Shown here: one piece after another, positions 7,565 to 17,675 of the stretch
Layout of the letters: each line of letters opens with the position of its first letter
Numbering within the stretch: the stretch's first letter is position 1
Source of the DNA: Acidobacteriaceae bacterium
GTDB lineage: Bacteria > Acidobacteriota > Terriglobia > Terriglobales > Acidobacteriaceae
Length of the DNA: 45,723 nucleotides
Reading direction: 5' to 3'
Assembly: GCA_027365415.1 (NCBI GenBank)
Contig: DAHXNK010000005.1
Span: forward strand, 1-45,723
Made by a program: the position numbers and the translations under genes
Notes under the pieces: generated by a model
Database searches by the model: none
What the model saw: only the letters and a program-made list of their open reading frames with translations
Told to the model about the DNA's origin: nothing

Positions 7565-8754
7565 CTGAAAAACTCGGCAATGGTCGCTACCACGCAGGCT
7601 TGTTCTTCGGCGGTGAGTTCGGGGAAGATTGGCAGGGCGAGTACCTCCCGCGCTGCGCGTTCGCTTTCCGGCAGATCGCCCTCCTGATAGCCAAGAGTTG
7701 CCAAGCAGGGCTGCAAATGCAGTGGGATGGGATAGTAGATTTCCGAACCAATGTTTCGCTCTGCTAGAAAGGTTTTCAGGGCATCGCGCCGCGTTACGCG
7801 AATCACATATTGATGGAAGACATGCGTTCCGCGTGGATCGGTGCGGGGAAGCACAACTCCATGCTGCGGATATGGCCCTGCCTCGGCCAGCCCGCTCTGG
7901 CGAAAGAGCCGATCGTAGTTGGCAGCGCGTTCACGGCGCTGCTGATTCCAAACTTTAATATGGCGGAGCTTGACCAATAAGATCGCAGCTTGCAGGGTAT
8001 CGAGTCGGCTGTTCCATCCCACCTCCTCATGCGTATAGCGTTCGCGCATTCCGTGAACGCGCAAGGAGCGGATGCGCTCGGCCATTTGTGGGGTATCCGT
8101 TGTCACCATGCCCGCATCGCCGTAGGCTCCCAGATTTTTCGTGGGATAGAAGCTGAATGCGGCCAGGTCGCCGAGGCTTCCAGCGGGCAGGCCTTGCCAG
8201 GTTGCGCCAAAGGCTTGGGCGGCATCTTCGATCAGGAGACAATCATGCTCCTGTCGCAGTGCATGAAAGGCATCCCAGTCGGCGCATTGGCCAAAGAGAT
8301 GGACGGGGAGAATGGCGCGTATCTCCGGGCGCAGGCTGGACTGGAGCACCTCCTGGGCCGCGCCAGGATCAAGGTTGTAGGTGTAAGGATCAATGTCGGC
8401 CAGCACGGGTTCGGCGCCACAGCGAAGGATAGAACTGACAGTGGCGAAGAAGCTGAATGGCGTGGTCAGAACGCGATCCCCGGGGCCGATGCCGACAGAT
8501 GCCAGAGCTAGCCAGAGCGCATCGGTTCCAGAGGCGCATCCCACGGCGTGGCTGGTTCCACAAAGGGCCGCCGCTTGGGTTTCAAACTGCTGAACCTCCT
8601 CGCCCAAAATGAAGCGTTGGCTGGCGCAGACGCGCTCGATTGCGGACAAGATTTCCTCGCGCAGCCGCCGATATTGGCGGGAAAAATCCGACATGGGAAC
8701 CGCGAGAGATTTCTTTGACGCCGACAACACATCCGGGGGTATGTTTGCATCCAT
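7561..8754 (-). CDS. DegT/DnrJ/EryC1 family PLP-dependent sugar aminotransferase
   Basis: This encodes 397 residues from the ATG at 8754; the ATG at 8694 (MSDFSRQYRRL) is an alternative and no clear ribosome binding site is seen for either. Fold type I features are all present: VGCASGTDALWLAL near the N-terminus, the HLFGQ motif, the PLP-stacking DAAQAFGA, and the Schiff-base lysine in SFYPTKNLGAYGDAG. The C-terminal domain has GWNSRLDTLQAAIL and EIYYPIPLHLQ. Family members transfer an amino group to nucleotide-bound 3- or 4-keto sugars used in lipopolysaccharide, glycans or glycosylated products. The exact substrate cannot be read from sequence, and no other sugar genes are adjacent. Confidence 0.88.
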   Translation of the reverse strand: MDANIPPDVLSASKKSLAVPMSDFSRQYRRLREEILSAIERVCASQRFILGEEVQQFETQAAALCGTSHAVGCASGTDALWLALASVGIGPGDRVLTTPFSFFATVSSILRCGAEPVLADIDPYTYNLDPGAAQEVLQSSLRPEIRAILPVHLFGQCADWDAFHALRQEHDCLLIEDAAQAFGATWQGLPAGSLGDLAAFSFYPTKNLGAYGDAGMVTTDTPQMAERIRSLRVHGMRERYTHEEVGWNSRLDTLQAAILLVKLRHIKVWNQQRRERAANYDRLFRQSGLAEAGPYPQHGVVLPRTDPRGTHVFHQYVIRVTRRDALKTFLAERNIGSEIYYPIPLHLQPCLATLGYQEGDLPESERAAREVLALPIFPELTAEEQACVVATIAEFFS

Positions 8755-9005
8755 ATATATTGAGATGCTAGCACTTTCATTCGCGGGCCTCGCGGAAGAG
8801 TATTTGCGTTTTGCCGCGCAAGGAAGTGTACAATTGTCGGCCCACCGATTTGAAAGAATTTGCAGGGCGACGTATGGTAGGAATATCCCGATGGCAGTCG
8901 GGTAATTGAAGTTATTTGCACGGCTTGCAACTGCGGAACGCTGCCAGGCTCCTAGTTGGATAGGCTCGTTAAAAATAAAACCGACAAAATATATGGAGGT
9001 GGAAA

Positions 9006-9347
9006 ATGGAATCGAAAACTGCTCAAAATATTCAGGACACATTTTTGAATACGGTTCGCAAGGACAAGTCCCAAGTCACCGTTTATCTGGTTAGCGGAGT
9101 CAAGCTTGCAGGACGCATCCGATCCTTTGATAAGTATTCAGTACTACTGGAAAATAATAATCAGGAGCAGTTGATTTTCAAGCACGCCATTTCCACCGTG
9201 GTCGGAAGCCGCTCCGTGTTTGCCGGGGATTTTCGACATAGCGGAACCCATGCGCCCATGCATGCGGTTCCATCCGCCACAGCTTCCACCTCTGGAACAG
9301 CGGCGGCGACTACTTCCAGAGAGACATCTCCTGCTTCGGATGTCTAA
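9006..9347 (+). CDS. hfq: RNA chaperone Hfq
   Basis: This encodes 113 residues. The Sm fold covers about 8-68: [14 protein letters not shown] (proximal Gln region), [23 protein letters not shown] (Sm1) and the Sm2 signature FKHAIST. A Ser/Thr/Ala/His tail (about 72-113) is low-complexity and probably disordered, similar in length to the Escherichia coli tail. GGAGG at 8995-8999 is a strong ribosome binding site 6 nt before the ATG. Hfq forms a hexameric ring that binds small RNAs and A-rich mRNA segments. The gene is translationally coupled to hflX, whose start overlaps its last codons. Confidence 0.93.
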   Translation: MESKTAQNIQDTFLNTVRKDKSQVTVYLVSGVKLAGRIRSFDKYSVLLENNNQEQLIFKHAISTVVGSRSVFAGDFRHSGTHAPMHAVPSATASTSGTAAATTSRETSPASDV

Positions 9348-10713
9348 ATTCGGGCCGGCGCAGCCAGAACGCGCCGTTCTGGTCTATTGCGACTTTCCTG
9401 CACGCGCGCAACGGAATGCGATCACGCCTGCCGTAAAGCAGGCGCGTGCCGCCGCAGAGATTGGTTCCTCTTCTGTTGAGGATGCCTTTGCTGCCGATGT
9501 GTCGGAGTTTCGCGAACTGGCTGCCAGCGCCGGGGCCGTGGTTATCGACGTGATTGTGCAGCATCGGGATCGTCCTGATCCGGCGACGATGGTGGGCAAG
9601 GGCAAGCTGTTGGAGATTGCCGCGCTGGTGGAAGCCAGTCAGGCGCATGTCGTTGTGTTTCAGCCCGATCTGACACCTTCGCAGTTGCGCGAGTTGGAAG
9701 CGTCGCTGCCCTGTCGCGTGATTGACCGAACGCAACTTATTCTGGACATCTTTGCCGCCCATGCCCGCACTCGCGAGGGACAGTTGCAGGTGGAGTTGGC
9801 GCAACTGGAATACCTGCTGCCGCGATTAACAGGACGCGGGCGCGATCTGTCGCAATTGGGCGGCGGCATCGGCACGCGTGGCCCGGGAGAAACGCAGCTT
9901 GAAATGGATCGACGAAAAATTGGCCGCAGTATTCTGCAATTGAAAAAGCGGCTGGAAGCGGTGCGGCGCACGCGACGACAACAGCGGCAGCATCGCGCTT
10001 CAGTTTCACTGCCGACGGTGGCGCTGGTCGGCTATACCAACGCGGGAAAAAGCACGCTCTTCAACGCGTTGACGCAGGCGGGGGTGGTGGCATCCTCGCG
10101 CATGTTCGCCACGCTTGACCCCACGCTGCGTCAGATACGGCTTCCCTCGCGGCGCAAGGTTATGCTCTCCGATACCGTCGGTTTTATTCGCGCGCTGCCG
10201 CCCACGCTGGTCAATGCCTTTCGCGCCACGCTGGAAGAGGTGCAGGAGGCCGAAGTTCTGCTGCATGTGATGGACGCGACGAGTCCCTCGCTGGCGATGC
10301 ATCGCGCAGAGGTAGAAAAAGTGTTGCGCGACTTAAATGTGGATGACAAACCCTGCATTCATGTGATGAACAAGATCGACCTGCTGCCTGCGCCCGAACA
10401 GGTGAATTTTCTGGCGCATACGGATGCCTTTGCCGTCTCAGCGCGGAATCGCACAGGTTTGGATTTTCTTCTGGCGCAGGTGGATCGCGCGCTCGCGCTG
10501 GCCCCAGATGCGTCGGATCCGTTGGAGGAGCGCGAACTGAGAATTCCGCAATCGGAGGGATCTGTGCTGTCTGCGTTGAAAGCCGATGCGCTCATGCTCG
10601 AAAAAAGATTTGAGGACAATCAGGTGCATGTGCGCGTGCGCGGGACAGCGTCGCTGTTGCATCGGTATCGAAATTTTTGGAAGGAAAGGGAACTGCCGAC
10701 AGAAGAAAAATGA
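9340..10713 (+). CDS. hflX: ribosome-associated GTPase HflX
   Basis: This encodes 457 residues from the ATG at 9340, which overlaps the hfq stop by 8 nt (ATGTCTAA). The frame is open back to 9220, but that region is hfq coding sequence. HflX rescues stalled 70S ribosomes by splitting subunits. The N-terminal HflX domain shows [23 protein letters not shown] and [14 protein letters not shown]. The Gly-rich linker [19 protein letters not shown] precedes the G domain: GYTNAGKST (G1), FATLDPT (G2), DTVGFI (G3), NKIDLL (G4) and a SAR-type G5. hfq-hflX adjacency is the common bacterial order, here without miaA directly upstream. Confidence 0.93.
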   Translation: MSKFGPAQPERAVLVYCDFPARAQRNAITPAVKQARAAAEIGSSSVEDAFAADVSEFRELAASAGAVVIDVIVQHRDRPDPATMVGKGKLLEIAALVEASQAHVVVFQPDLTPSQLRELEASLPCRVIDRTQLILDIFAAHARTREGQLQVELAQLEYLLPRLTGRGRDLSQLGGGIGTRGPGETQLEMDRRKIGRSILQLKKRLEAVRRTRRQQRQHRASVSLPTVALVGYTNAGKSTLFNALTQAGVVASSRMFATLDPTLRQIRLPSRRKVMLSDTVGFIRALPPTLVNAFRATLEEVQEAEVLLHVMDATSPSLAMHRAEVEKVLRDLNVDDKPCIHVMNKIDLLPAPEQVNFLAHTDAFAVSARNRTGLDFLLAQVDRALALAPDASDPLEERELRIPQSEGSVLSALKADALMLEKRFEDNQVHVRVRGTASLLHRYRNFWKERELPTEEK

Positions 10714-10787
10714 GATTCCCGTGACGAGAACGTGGCGAGTATCGTTCCAGAATATCGCCGGAAACCCTTGAAAACCCGATGCATTGT

Positions 10788-10817
10788 TTGACACTGCGCG
10801 CAACGGTTTGTTACAAA
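10788..10817 (+). promoter_or_regulatory. probable promoter of the ATP synthase operon
   Basis: TTGACA at 10788-10793 is followed after 18 nt by TACAAA at 10812-10817. It lies in the 171-bp gap between hflX and the first b-type subunit gene and would give a leader of about 60 nt. The -35 is perfect and the -10 is weak. Confidence 0.5.
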
Positions 10818-10884
10818 TGTAGTCAGGCTTCAACCTAATAAAACGCGTCCTCAACTCCGGGTCGTAGCTACCGAAGCAAGGTAA

Positions 10885-11352
10885 ATGAACGATTTATTGC
10901 AACAGCTTAGCGAACTTGTGCTCGGTTCCATGCCGACGATGGTGCTGTTTTTGGGCACACTCCTAGCCTATCGCGTATTGGTGCATACTCCATTGACGAA
11001 GGCGCTGGCGGAACGTCACCAACGCACGCAAGGGGCGATGGAAAATGCTGCTGCGGCCATTGCGACTGCGGAGGCGCGCATGACGGAGTACGAGCAGAAG
11101 CTCTTCGCTGCGCGTGCTGCCATCTTTCACGCCCGCGAAGAGCGGCTACGCATCCTTCAGGTCGAATCGGACAAGTCCATCGCTGCCACGCGCTTCAGTG
11201 TGCGGCAGCGCGTTTTGAATGCGCGGGAAGAGATGGATCGGGGCTTAGAGCAGGCGCAGCTACAGATTCAGGGATCGATTGAGCAACTTGGTTTGCAGGC
11301 GGTTGCCCGCTTGCTGCCTCCAGCCAGTGCTGGCGTGGAGGGGGCACGATGA
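10885..11352 (+). CDS. atpF: F-type ATP synthase subunit b/b-prime
   Basis: This encodes 155 residues. A single N-terminal membrane helix (about 13-32, SMPTMVLFLGTLLAYRVLV) is followed by a long charged, Ala-rich coiled coil. That is the layout of the peripheral-stalk b subunit that holds F1 against rotation. AAGG lies just before the ATG. It opens the ATP synthase operon and its stop overlaps the start of the second b-type gene by 4 nt (ATGA). Having two different b genes resembles the b/b-prime pairs of photosynthetic and some other bacteria. Genes for a and c subunits are not in the window. Confidence 0.85.
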   Translation: MNDLLQQLSELVLGSMPTMVLFLGTLLAYRVLVHTPLTKALAERHQRTQGAMENAAAAIATAEARMTEYEQKLFAARAAIFHAREERLRILQVESDKSIAATRFSVRQRVLNAREEMDRGLEQAQLQIQGSIEQLGLQAVARLLPPASAGVEGAR

Positions 11353-12185
11353 GGGGGTTCGTTCACGCGTGCGCGCGCCTTGTGTGCATGATTTTTGTGG
11401 CAGGCATGTTCTGCGGTACGTCGCGTCCAGCCGTGGCATTACAAACAAGTGCCGCGTCAACTTCCACGATTGCCAACCAGTCACAGATACAGGCACAGAT
11501 ACAGGCAGACGAGAAGAAGGCGCGAGCAGATGAAAGGCTGGCGAAAAAAGATGAGAAGCAGGCACACATTGAGGAAGCTCAGGCGCGGGTGGAAGATCGC
11601 GCCGTGGAGGAGTTTGCCGCTGAAGACAATGGCGTGAATGTTTATCGGCACTCTACGATGGTGCATGCCTTTGCGCGCGTGTTTGGATTGTCGGTGGAGA
11701 CCACGGCGCGTATTTTTGAGGGCCTCAACTTTTTGATCCTTGCTGTTGCCGTGCTCTGGTTCGTGGTTCGCGCTTTGCCCAGGGCGCTGCGCAGTCGCGC
11801 TGAGCGCATCCAGAAAAATTTGCAAGAGGCGCGGCTGGCAACGGACGATGCCAACCGCAGATTGCAGGATGTGGAGCAGCGCCTGGCGCGCCTGGACACG
11901 GAAATTTCCAGCCTGAAAAGTCAGGCCGAGCAGGAAACGGTAGTTGACGAGGCGCGCATTCGCGCTTCGATGGAAGAAGCGCAGCAGCGTCTGGTTCATG
12001 CCGCTGAGCAGGAGATTGCCTCCGTGGGAGCGAACGCGCAGCGCCGCCTGAAAACACTGGCAGCAGATTTAATTCTGGAGTATGCCACGCATCATGTTTC
12101 GCTGGATACAGACGCGGATCGTTCCCTGGTGCGGAACTTTGTTTCTGAACTGGGCGACAAGGGCCGCAGCGCGGGGAGGAATTAG
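11349..12185 (+). CDS. atpF: F-type ATP synthase b subunit with exported N-terminal extension
   Basis: This encodes 278 residues, about 120 longer than a usual b subunit. A signal-peptide-like segment (1-30) ends in RPAVA. A Gln/Ala/Lys/Glu-rich, probably helical stretch follows at 45-92 (DEKKARADERLAKKDEKQA). The membrane helix is at about 123-141 (FEGLNFLILAVAVLWFVV), followed by the stalk coiled coil (150-245) and a delta-contacting end. The layout implies an extracytoplasmic domain of about 90 residues. An assembly or partner-binding role for that domain is inference. The stop is followed directly by atpH. Confidence 0.82.
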   Translation: MRGFVHACARLVCMIFVAGMFCGTSRPAVALQTSAASTSTIANQSQIQAQIQADEKKARADERLAKKDEKQAHIEEAQARVEDRAVEEFAAEDNGVNVYRHSTMVHAFARVFGLSVETTARIFEGLNFLILAVAVLWFVVRALPRALRSRAERIQKNLQEARLATDDANRRLQDVEQRLARLDTEISSLKSQAEQETVVDEARIRASMEEAQQRLVHAAEQEIASVGANAQRRLKTLAADLILEYATHHVSLDTDADRSLVRNFVSELGDKGRSAGRN

Positions 12186-12725
12186 ATGGGCGTTTACGTT
12201 TCCCGCTACGCGCGCGCTCTGGCTGAGGTCGTGATTTCTGAAACCTTGAATCCAGAGCAGGTCGATCAACAGTTGCAGGATTTTGGAGAGTCATTGGCGG
12301 GCAGCGCGGAGCTGCGGGAGATGTTTGCCAATCCTTCCGTGATGCTGGAGGCAAAGCTGAAGGTGGTCGATGCCTTGGCTCAGCGGATTCAGATGCTCCA
12401 TTCGCTGCGGAATTTTATTGCAGTGCTTTTACAGAATGATCGCATCGCAGCCTACCCGGAGATTTTCGCAGAGTATCGCCGCGAAATGGATGCGCGCAGC
12501 AACATTGGCGAGGCGGAGATTATCAGCGCGCGGGAACTCGACGCGGGAGAACGGGCGGCGTTGGAGGCGCGCGCTGCCGGACTGACAGGGAAAAATATCC
12601 GCGCCGTGTATCGGCAAGACCCTTCGCTGCTGGGAGGCGTGGTTTTGCGTATTGGAACAATTTTGTATGACGGCTCGGTGCGCGGGCAACTCGAAAGATT
12701 GCGGCGGCAGCTTGTGGAGAGTTGA
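12186..12725 (+). CDS. atpH: F-type ATP synthase delta subunit
   Basis: This encodes 179 residues, the normal length. The family start VSRYARALAEVV is followed by a helical N-terminal domain that binds alpha. The C-terminal domain contains SARELDAGERAAL and the conserved DPSLLGGVVLRIGTILYDGSVRGQLERLRRQL. Delta links the b stalk to the F1 head. The ATG follows the preceding stop by 3 nt (TAGATG), so coupling is likely. Confidence 0.93.
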   Translation: MGVYVSRYARALAEVVISETLNPEQVDQQLQDFGESLAGSAELREMFANPSVMLEAKLKVVDALAQRIQMLHSLRNFIAVLLQNDRIAAYPEIFAEYRREMDARSNIGEAEIISARELDAGERAALEARAAGLTGKNIRAVYRQDPSLLGGVVLRIGTILYDGSVRGQLERLRRQLVES

Positions 12726-12789
12726 TCCACGCTCTCGTGCTGAAGGAAAAACTTGGCAACCGTATCCTAAATTTCTTACAACCGGATAA

Positions 12790-14346
12790 ATGGAATCGAT
12801 CAACATGGCGCAAATCAAGGCAGACGAAATAACGCAGATTCTGCGAGAGCGGATTGAAAACTTCGAGTCACGCGTGCGCGTCGATGAAGTTGGCACTATT
12901 ACCTCCCTCGGCGACGGCATTGCCCGCATTCACGGCTTGGAAAAGATTATGGCTGGGGAACTCATCGAGTTTTCGCATGGCGTGGCTGGGTTGGCCATGA
13001 ACCTGGAAGAAGACCAGGTGGGCGCGGTGCTGCTCGGCGAGTATACGGAATTAAAAGAAGGCGATCAGGTCAAACGCTCTGGAAAAATTATGGGCGTTCC
13101 AGTGGGCGATGCCATGATTGGCCGCGTGGTGAATGCGCTCGGCCAGCCGATTGACGACAAGGGGCCGATTGCCACCACGCAATCGTTGCCGATTGAGCGT
13201 CTGGCTCCGGGCGTGATTGATCGTCAGCCGGTGCGCGAGCCGATGGCCACAGGGTTGAAGGCCATCGACAGCATGATTCCGATTGGCCGTGGTCAGCGCG
13301 AACTCATTATCGGTGACCGTCAGACTGGAAAAACCGCCGTCGCGATTGACACCATCATCAACAACGCGAAGAACAATTTGATCTGCGTTTACTGCGCCAT
13401 TGGGCAGAAGCGTTCTTCCGTGGCGCAGGTGGTGCAGACGCTGACAGAGAATGGCGCGATGGACTATACCGTCGTCGTCGTGGCTTCGGCATCGGAGCCA
13501 GCTCCCATGCTCTACGTCGCTCCGTATGCGGCGACCGCCATTGGCGAGTACTTCCGCGACAGCGGACGTCATGCGCTGGTGATCTACGACGATCTTTCCA
13601 AACACGCAACGGCGTACCGTGAAATTTCTCTGCTGCTGCGCCGTCCACCGGGACGCGAGGCATATCCAGGCGATGTCTTCTATCTCCACTCGCGGTTGCT
13701 GGAGCGCTCCGCCAAGCTGGATCAGAAGCATGGTGGCGGATCGTTGACGGCGCTGCCGATCATCGAAACGCAGGCGGGTGACGTTTCGGCCTACATTCCG
13801 ACCAATGTAATTTCCATTACCGACGGCCAGATTTATCTGGAGACGGATCTGTTTAATTCTGGTGTCCGCCCGGCGGTGAATGTAGGACTTTCGGTGAGTC
13901 GTGTCGGTGGCAGCGCGCAGATCAAAGCCATGCGGCAGGTTGCTGGAACTTTGAAGCTGGACTTGGCGCAGTACCGCGAGCTGGCGGCCTTCGCGCAGTT
14001 TGGCAGCGATCTGGACAAGGTGACGCAGAATCAGTTGAATCGCGGCCAGCGTTTGACCGAGTTGCTGAAGCAGCCACAGTTCTCGCCTTTGTCTACGGAG
14101 AAGCAGGTCATTTTGATCTATGCCGGAACCAACGGCTTCCTCGATGATCTAAAAGTGGAAGATATTCGCGCCTTTGAAGATGGGCTGTACAAATATCTTG
14201 ATGCGGCGCAGTCCGCGTTGCTGACAGATATTGTCACCAAGAAAGCGCTCGACGACGATCTGAAAAACCGCATTGGCATCGCTCTTAAAGAGTACAAGCA
14301 GAACTTTGCAGCCGAGCGGCAGACATCTGTAGCGGGCAAGGCATAG
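12790..14346 (+). CDS. atpA: F-type ATP synthase alpha subunit
   Basis: This encodes 518 residues from the ATG at 12790. The ATG at 12805 (MAQIKADEI) matches the usual family start and is an equally possible site. The P-loop is [15 protein letters not shown], followed by the alpha/beta family region ([31 protein letters not shown]) and the signature [22 protein letters not shown]. Alpha carries non-catalytic nucleotide sites in the F1 head. A 64-bp gap separates it from atpH and the next gene, atpG, follows after 18 bp. Confidence 0.96.
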   Translation: MESINMAQIKADEITQILRERIENFESRVRVDEVGTITSLGDGIARIHGLEKIMAGELIEFSHGVAGLAMNLEEDQVGAVLLGEYTELKEGDQVKRSGKIMGVPVGDAMIGRVVNALGQPIDDKGPIATTQSLPIERLAPGVIDRQPVREPMATGLKAIDSMIPIGRGQRELIIGDRQTGKTAVAIDTIINNAKNNLICVYCAIGQKRSSVAQVVQTLTENGAMDYTVVVVASASEPAPMLYVAPYAATAIGEYFRDSGRHALVIYDDLSKHATAYREISLLLRRPPGREAYPGDVFYLHSRLLERSAKLDQKHGGGSLTALPIIETQAGDVSAYIPTNVISITDGQIYLETDLFNSGVRPAVNVGLSVSRVGGSAQIKAMRQVAGTLKLDLAQYRELAAFAQFGSDLDKVTQNQLNRGQRLTELLKQPQFSPLSTEKQVILIYAGTNGFLDDLKVEDIRAFEDGLYKYLDAAQSALLTDIVTKKALDDDLKNRIGIALKEYKQNFAAERQTSVAGKA

Positions 14347-14364
14347 GAGCAGGCGCAGCGAGGC

Positions 14365-15438
14365 ATGGCAAACGTTCTCGATTTACGGCGGCGCATCCGC
14401 AGCGTGAAAAACACGCGGCAGATTACCAAGGCCATGAAGATGGTCTCGGCAGCCAAGCTGCGCCGCGCCCAGCAGCGCGCAATGGTGGCGCGTCCCTACG
14501 CGCAGATGCTGGCCAGCGTGCTGGATTCCCTGGTGCGTCGCGTCGATATTTACGATCCAGAGACGGGCGAGTTGCGGCATCCTCTGCTAGTGGCGCGACC
14601 GGAGAAGCGCGTTGCCGTTGTTGTTGTCACGGGCGACAAGGGATTTGCGGGAGCTTTCAATATCAATGTGCTGAAGGCCGCACAGCACTTTATCGACGAC
14701 AGCGAAGGCAGGCATCTGGAGATTGACATTGAAGCGGTGGGCCGCAAGGGAAAAGATTTTTTGCGCCGCCGTTTTGTTGCGGCTCGTTTTGTGGATCAGG
14801 AGCAGCCGGAGCATGTGCAGCAGGCGCGTCAACGACAGGCGCGTGTGGAGATTACTGGCGATCATCCCGGAATTTTAGAGAAGCTGAGTTTCGATAGGAT
14901 TGGCCGTTTCGGGCAGGAGTTGGTGAATCGCTACATCGCGCAGGATGTGGATGCGGTCTATGTAGTCTTCAACGAATTTCAATCGGTTATCTCGCAGCGC
15001 ATTGTGGTGGAGCGCATTTTGCCCATCATGGAGGTTGGCAAGCACGATATCGCCTCTGCCACTGAGATGGAAGCAGAAGAGCGCGAGCGAATGGCAGAAG
15101 CGGCGACCAGCGCGCAGGTGAGCCTGCAAGCGACTGATACCCGCGAGGCCGATGAGGAAGCGCGCAAGTTTGGCACCGCGCAGGTAGATTACATTTATGA
15201 GCAGCAGCCGCGGAAATTGCTGGCGGAACTGCTGCCTCGCTATGTTTCGACGCAGTTGTATCATGCCATGCTGGAATCTGTGGCTGCCGAGCACGCGGCG
15301 CGCATGACAGCGATGGATGCTGCGACCAACAACGCCTCTGACATGATCGATTCCCTGACGCTGATTATGAACCGCGTGCGTCAGGCGGCGATTACCAAGG
15401 AAATTATTGAGATCGTCAGCGGCGCTGCTGCAATTTAG
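14365..15438 (+). CDS. atpG: F-type ATP synthase gamma subunit with insertion
   Basis: This encodes 357 residues against about 290 in most bacteria. The N-terminal helix (RRRIRSVKNTRQITKAMKMVSAAKLRRAQ) and C-terminal helix (ITKEIIEIVSGAAA) that form the rotor shaft are intact. The Rossmann-like domain has TGDKGFAGAFN. Extra residues are seen at about 144-165, and a highly charged Ala/Glu segment without cysteines lies at about 226-272, between LPIMEV and YIYEQQPRKLL. This second position matches where chloroplast and cyanobacterial gamma carry their regulatory insertion. The ATG at 14365 follows atpA by 18 bp. Confidence 0.94.
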   Translation: MANVLDLRRRIRSVKNTRQITKAMKMVSAAKLRRAQQRAMVARPYAQMLASVLDSLVRRVDIYDPETGELRHPLLVARPEKRVAVVVVTGDKGFAGAFNINVLKAAQHFIDDSEGRHLEIDIEAVGRKGKDFLRRRFVAARFVDQEQPEHVQQARQRQARVEITGDHPGILEKLSFDRIGRFGQELVNRYIAQDVDAVYVVFNEFQSVISQRIVVERILPIMEVGKHDIASATEMEAEERERMAEAATSAQVSLQATDTREADEEARKFGTAQVDYIYEQQPRKLLAELLPRYVSTQLYHAMLESVAAEHAARMTAMDAATNNASDMIDSLTLIMNRVRQAAITKEIIEIVSGAAAI

Positions 15439-16911
<1,473 letters not shown>

Positions 16912-16931
16912 GACGAGGCGGTTGGTTCAGC

Positions 16932-17360
16932 ATGGCAGAAGCAACACAAAACGAATTGCGCGTTCGGCTGGTCACGCCGGATCAGGTCTTCATTGATGGC
17001 ACTGCTGACGCGGTGGATCTGCCCTCGCGCTCCGGCTATATCGAGGCGCTCTATGGCCATGCGCCGCTGCTGGCGGAGCTGGGCGCGGGCGAGGTGCGGC
17101 TGCATGGCGGCAGCGTGGGCGAGCAGCGCTATTTTGTAGCTTGGGGATTTGTAGAAGTCCTGCCGGATCGCGTAACCATTCTGGCGGAAAGCGTTGTAAA
17201 GCCGGGCGCGATCAACCCCGCCGAGGCGCAACAGGAACTCGAACGCGGACAAAAAATGTGGAGCGAGGCCGGGGAAGAATCCAGGCGCTACAGCGAAGCC
17301 AACCGCGTCATCCGGGAAGCAGAAGAGCGCATCGCCTCCGCCGCATCATCTGGGAAGTAG
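16932..17360 (+). CDS. atpC: F-type ATP synthase epsilon subunit
   Basis: This encodes 142 residues. The N-terminal beta-sandwich is typical: RLVTPDQVFIDGTADAVDLPSRSGYIEALYGHAPLLAELGAGE, read here in parts as LVTPDQVFIDG, DLPSRSGYIEAL and HAPLLAELGAG. The C-terminal helical hairpin (about 95-140) is charged and Ala/Glu-rich and can act as an intrinsic inhibitor of ATP hydrolysis. It is the last gene of the operon; a hairpin follows at 17377-17409. Confidence 0.94.
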   Translation: MAEATQNELRVRLVTPDQVFIDGTADAVDLPSRSGYIEALYGHAPLLAELGAGEVRLHGGSVGEQRYFVAWGFVEVLPDRVTILAESVVKPGAINPAEAQQELERGQKMWSEAGEESRRYSEANRVIREAEERIASAASSGK

Positions 17361-17376
17361 CCAGCGAGGAAGTTCC

Positions 17377-17409
17377 CCCCATTCAAGCCTTCTTTTGGCT
17401 TGAGTGGGG
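17377..17409. terminator. hairpin behind atpC, possible bidirectional terminator
   Basis: CCCCATTCAAGCC (17377-17389) pairs with GGCTTGAGTGGGG (17397-17409) around a 7-nt loop, with one mismatch or wobble. It lies between convergent genes. There is no clean T-tract on either side. The TTCCC lead-in and 7-nt loop recall the hairpin repeat at 3348 and 45200, so it may be a diverged member of that family. Confidence 0.5.
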
Positions 17410-17512
17410 AAGAAGAAGTTCCACGGATGGACGGAGTTTCTCCGCTGCACGCTTGTTCAGTCAGGTATATTGTTACCCAAAAGATAGACACATTGAAGGC
17501 TTCTCACTATAT

Positions 17513-17538
17513 CCCAGGTCTCACAATCGAGACTTGGG
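17513..17538. repeat. 10-bp inverted repeat, probable interspersed hairpin
   Basis: CCCAGGTCTC (17513-17522) and GAGACTTGGG (17529-17538) pair over 10 bp (one G-U) around a 6-nt loop and are followed by GTGCCCATTTTG. No coding gene overlaps it. Confidence 0.7.
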
Positions 17539-17675
17539 GTGCCCATTTTGTGGTTGTGCGTGAAGAATCGGAAGAGCATATTTCTTGGGTGAACTGAGAC
17601 GCAGCGCGCTAGCTTTGCAGGGCACTGTCCACTTCCAGCAGATTTCCCACACAACTCCGTTTCCACCGGAAATAT

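Larger units (their letters stand above)
17361..17675. other. intergenic stretch between convergent atpC and TlpA-like gene
   Basis: These 315 bp hold no convincing gene. They contain two hairpins, at 17377-17409 and 17513-17538. Short ORFs across the region simply read through those inverted repeats. Confidence 0.6.

Noticed and set aside
8887-8902. CCCGA-TGGCAG-TCGGG stem in the hfq leader region as a terminator or riboregulator
   Set aside because: Only 5 bp of stem and no T-tract; likely chance.
17400-17597. 65-codon plus-strand frame after atpC
   Set aside because: It reads straight through the inverted repeat at 17513-17538 and has no recognisable protein pattern.
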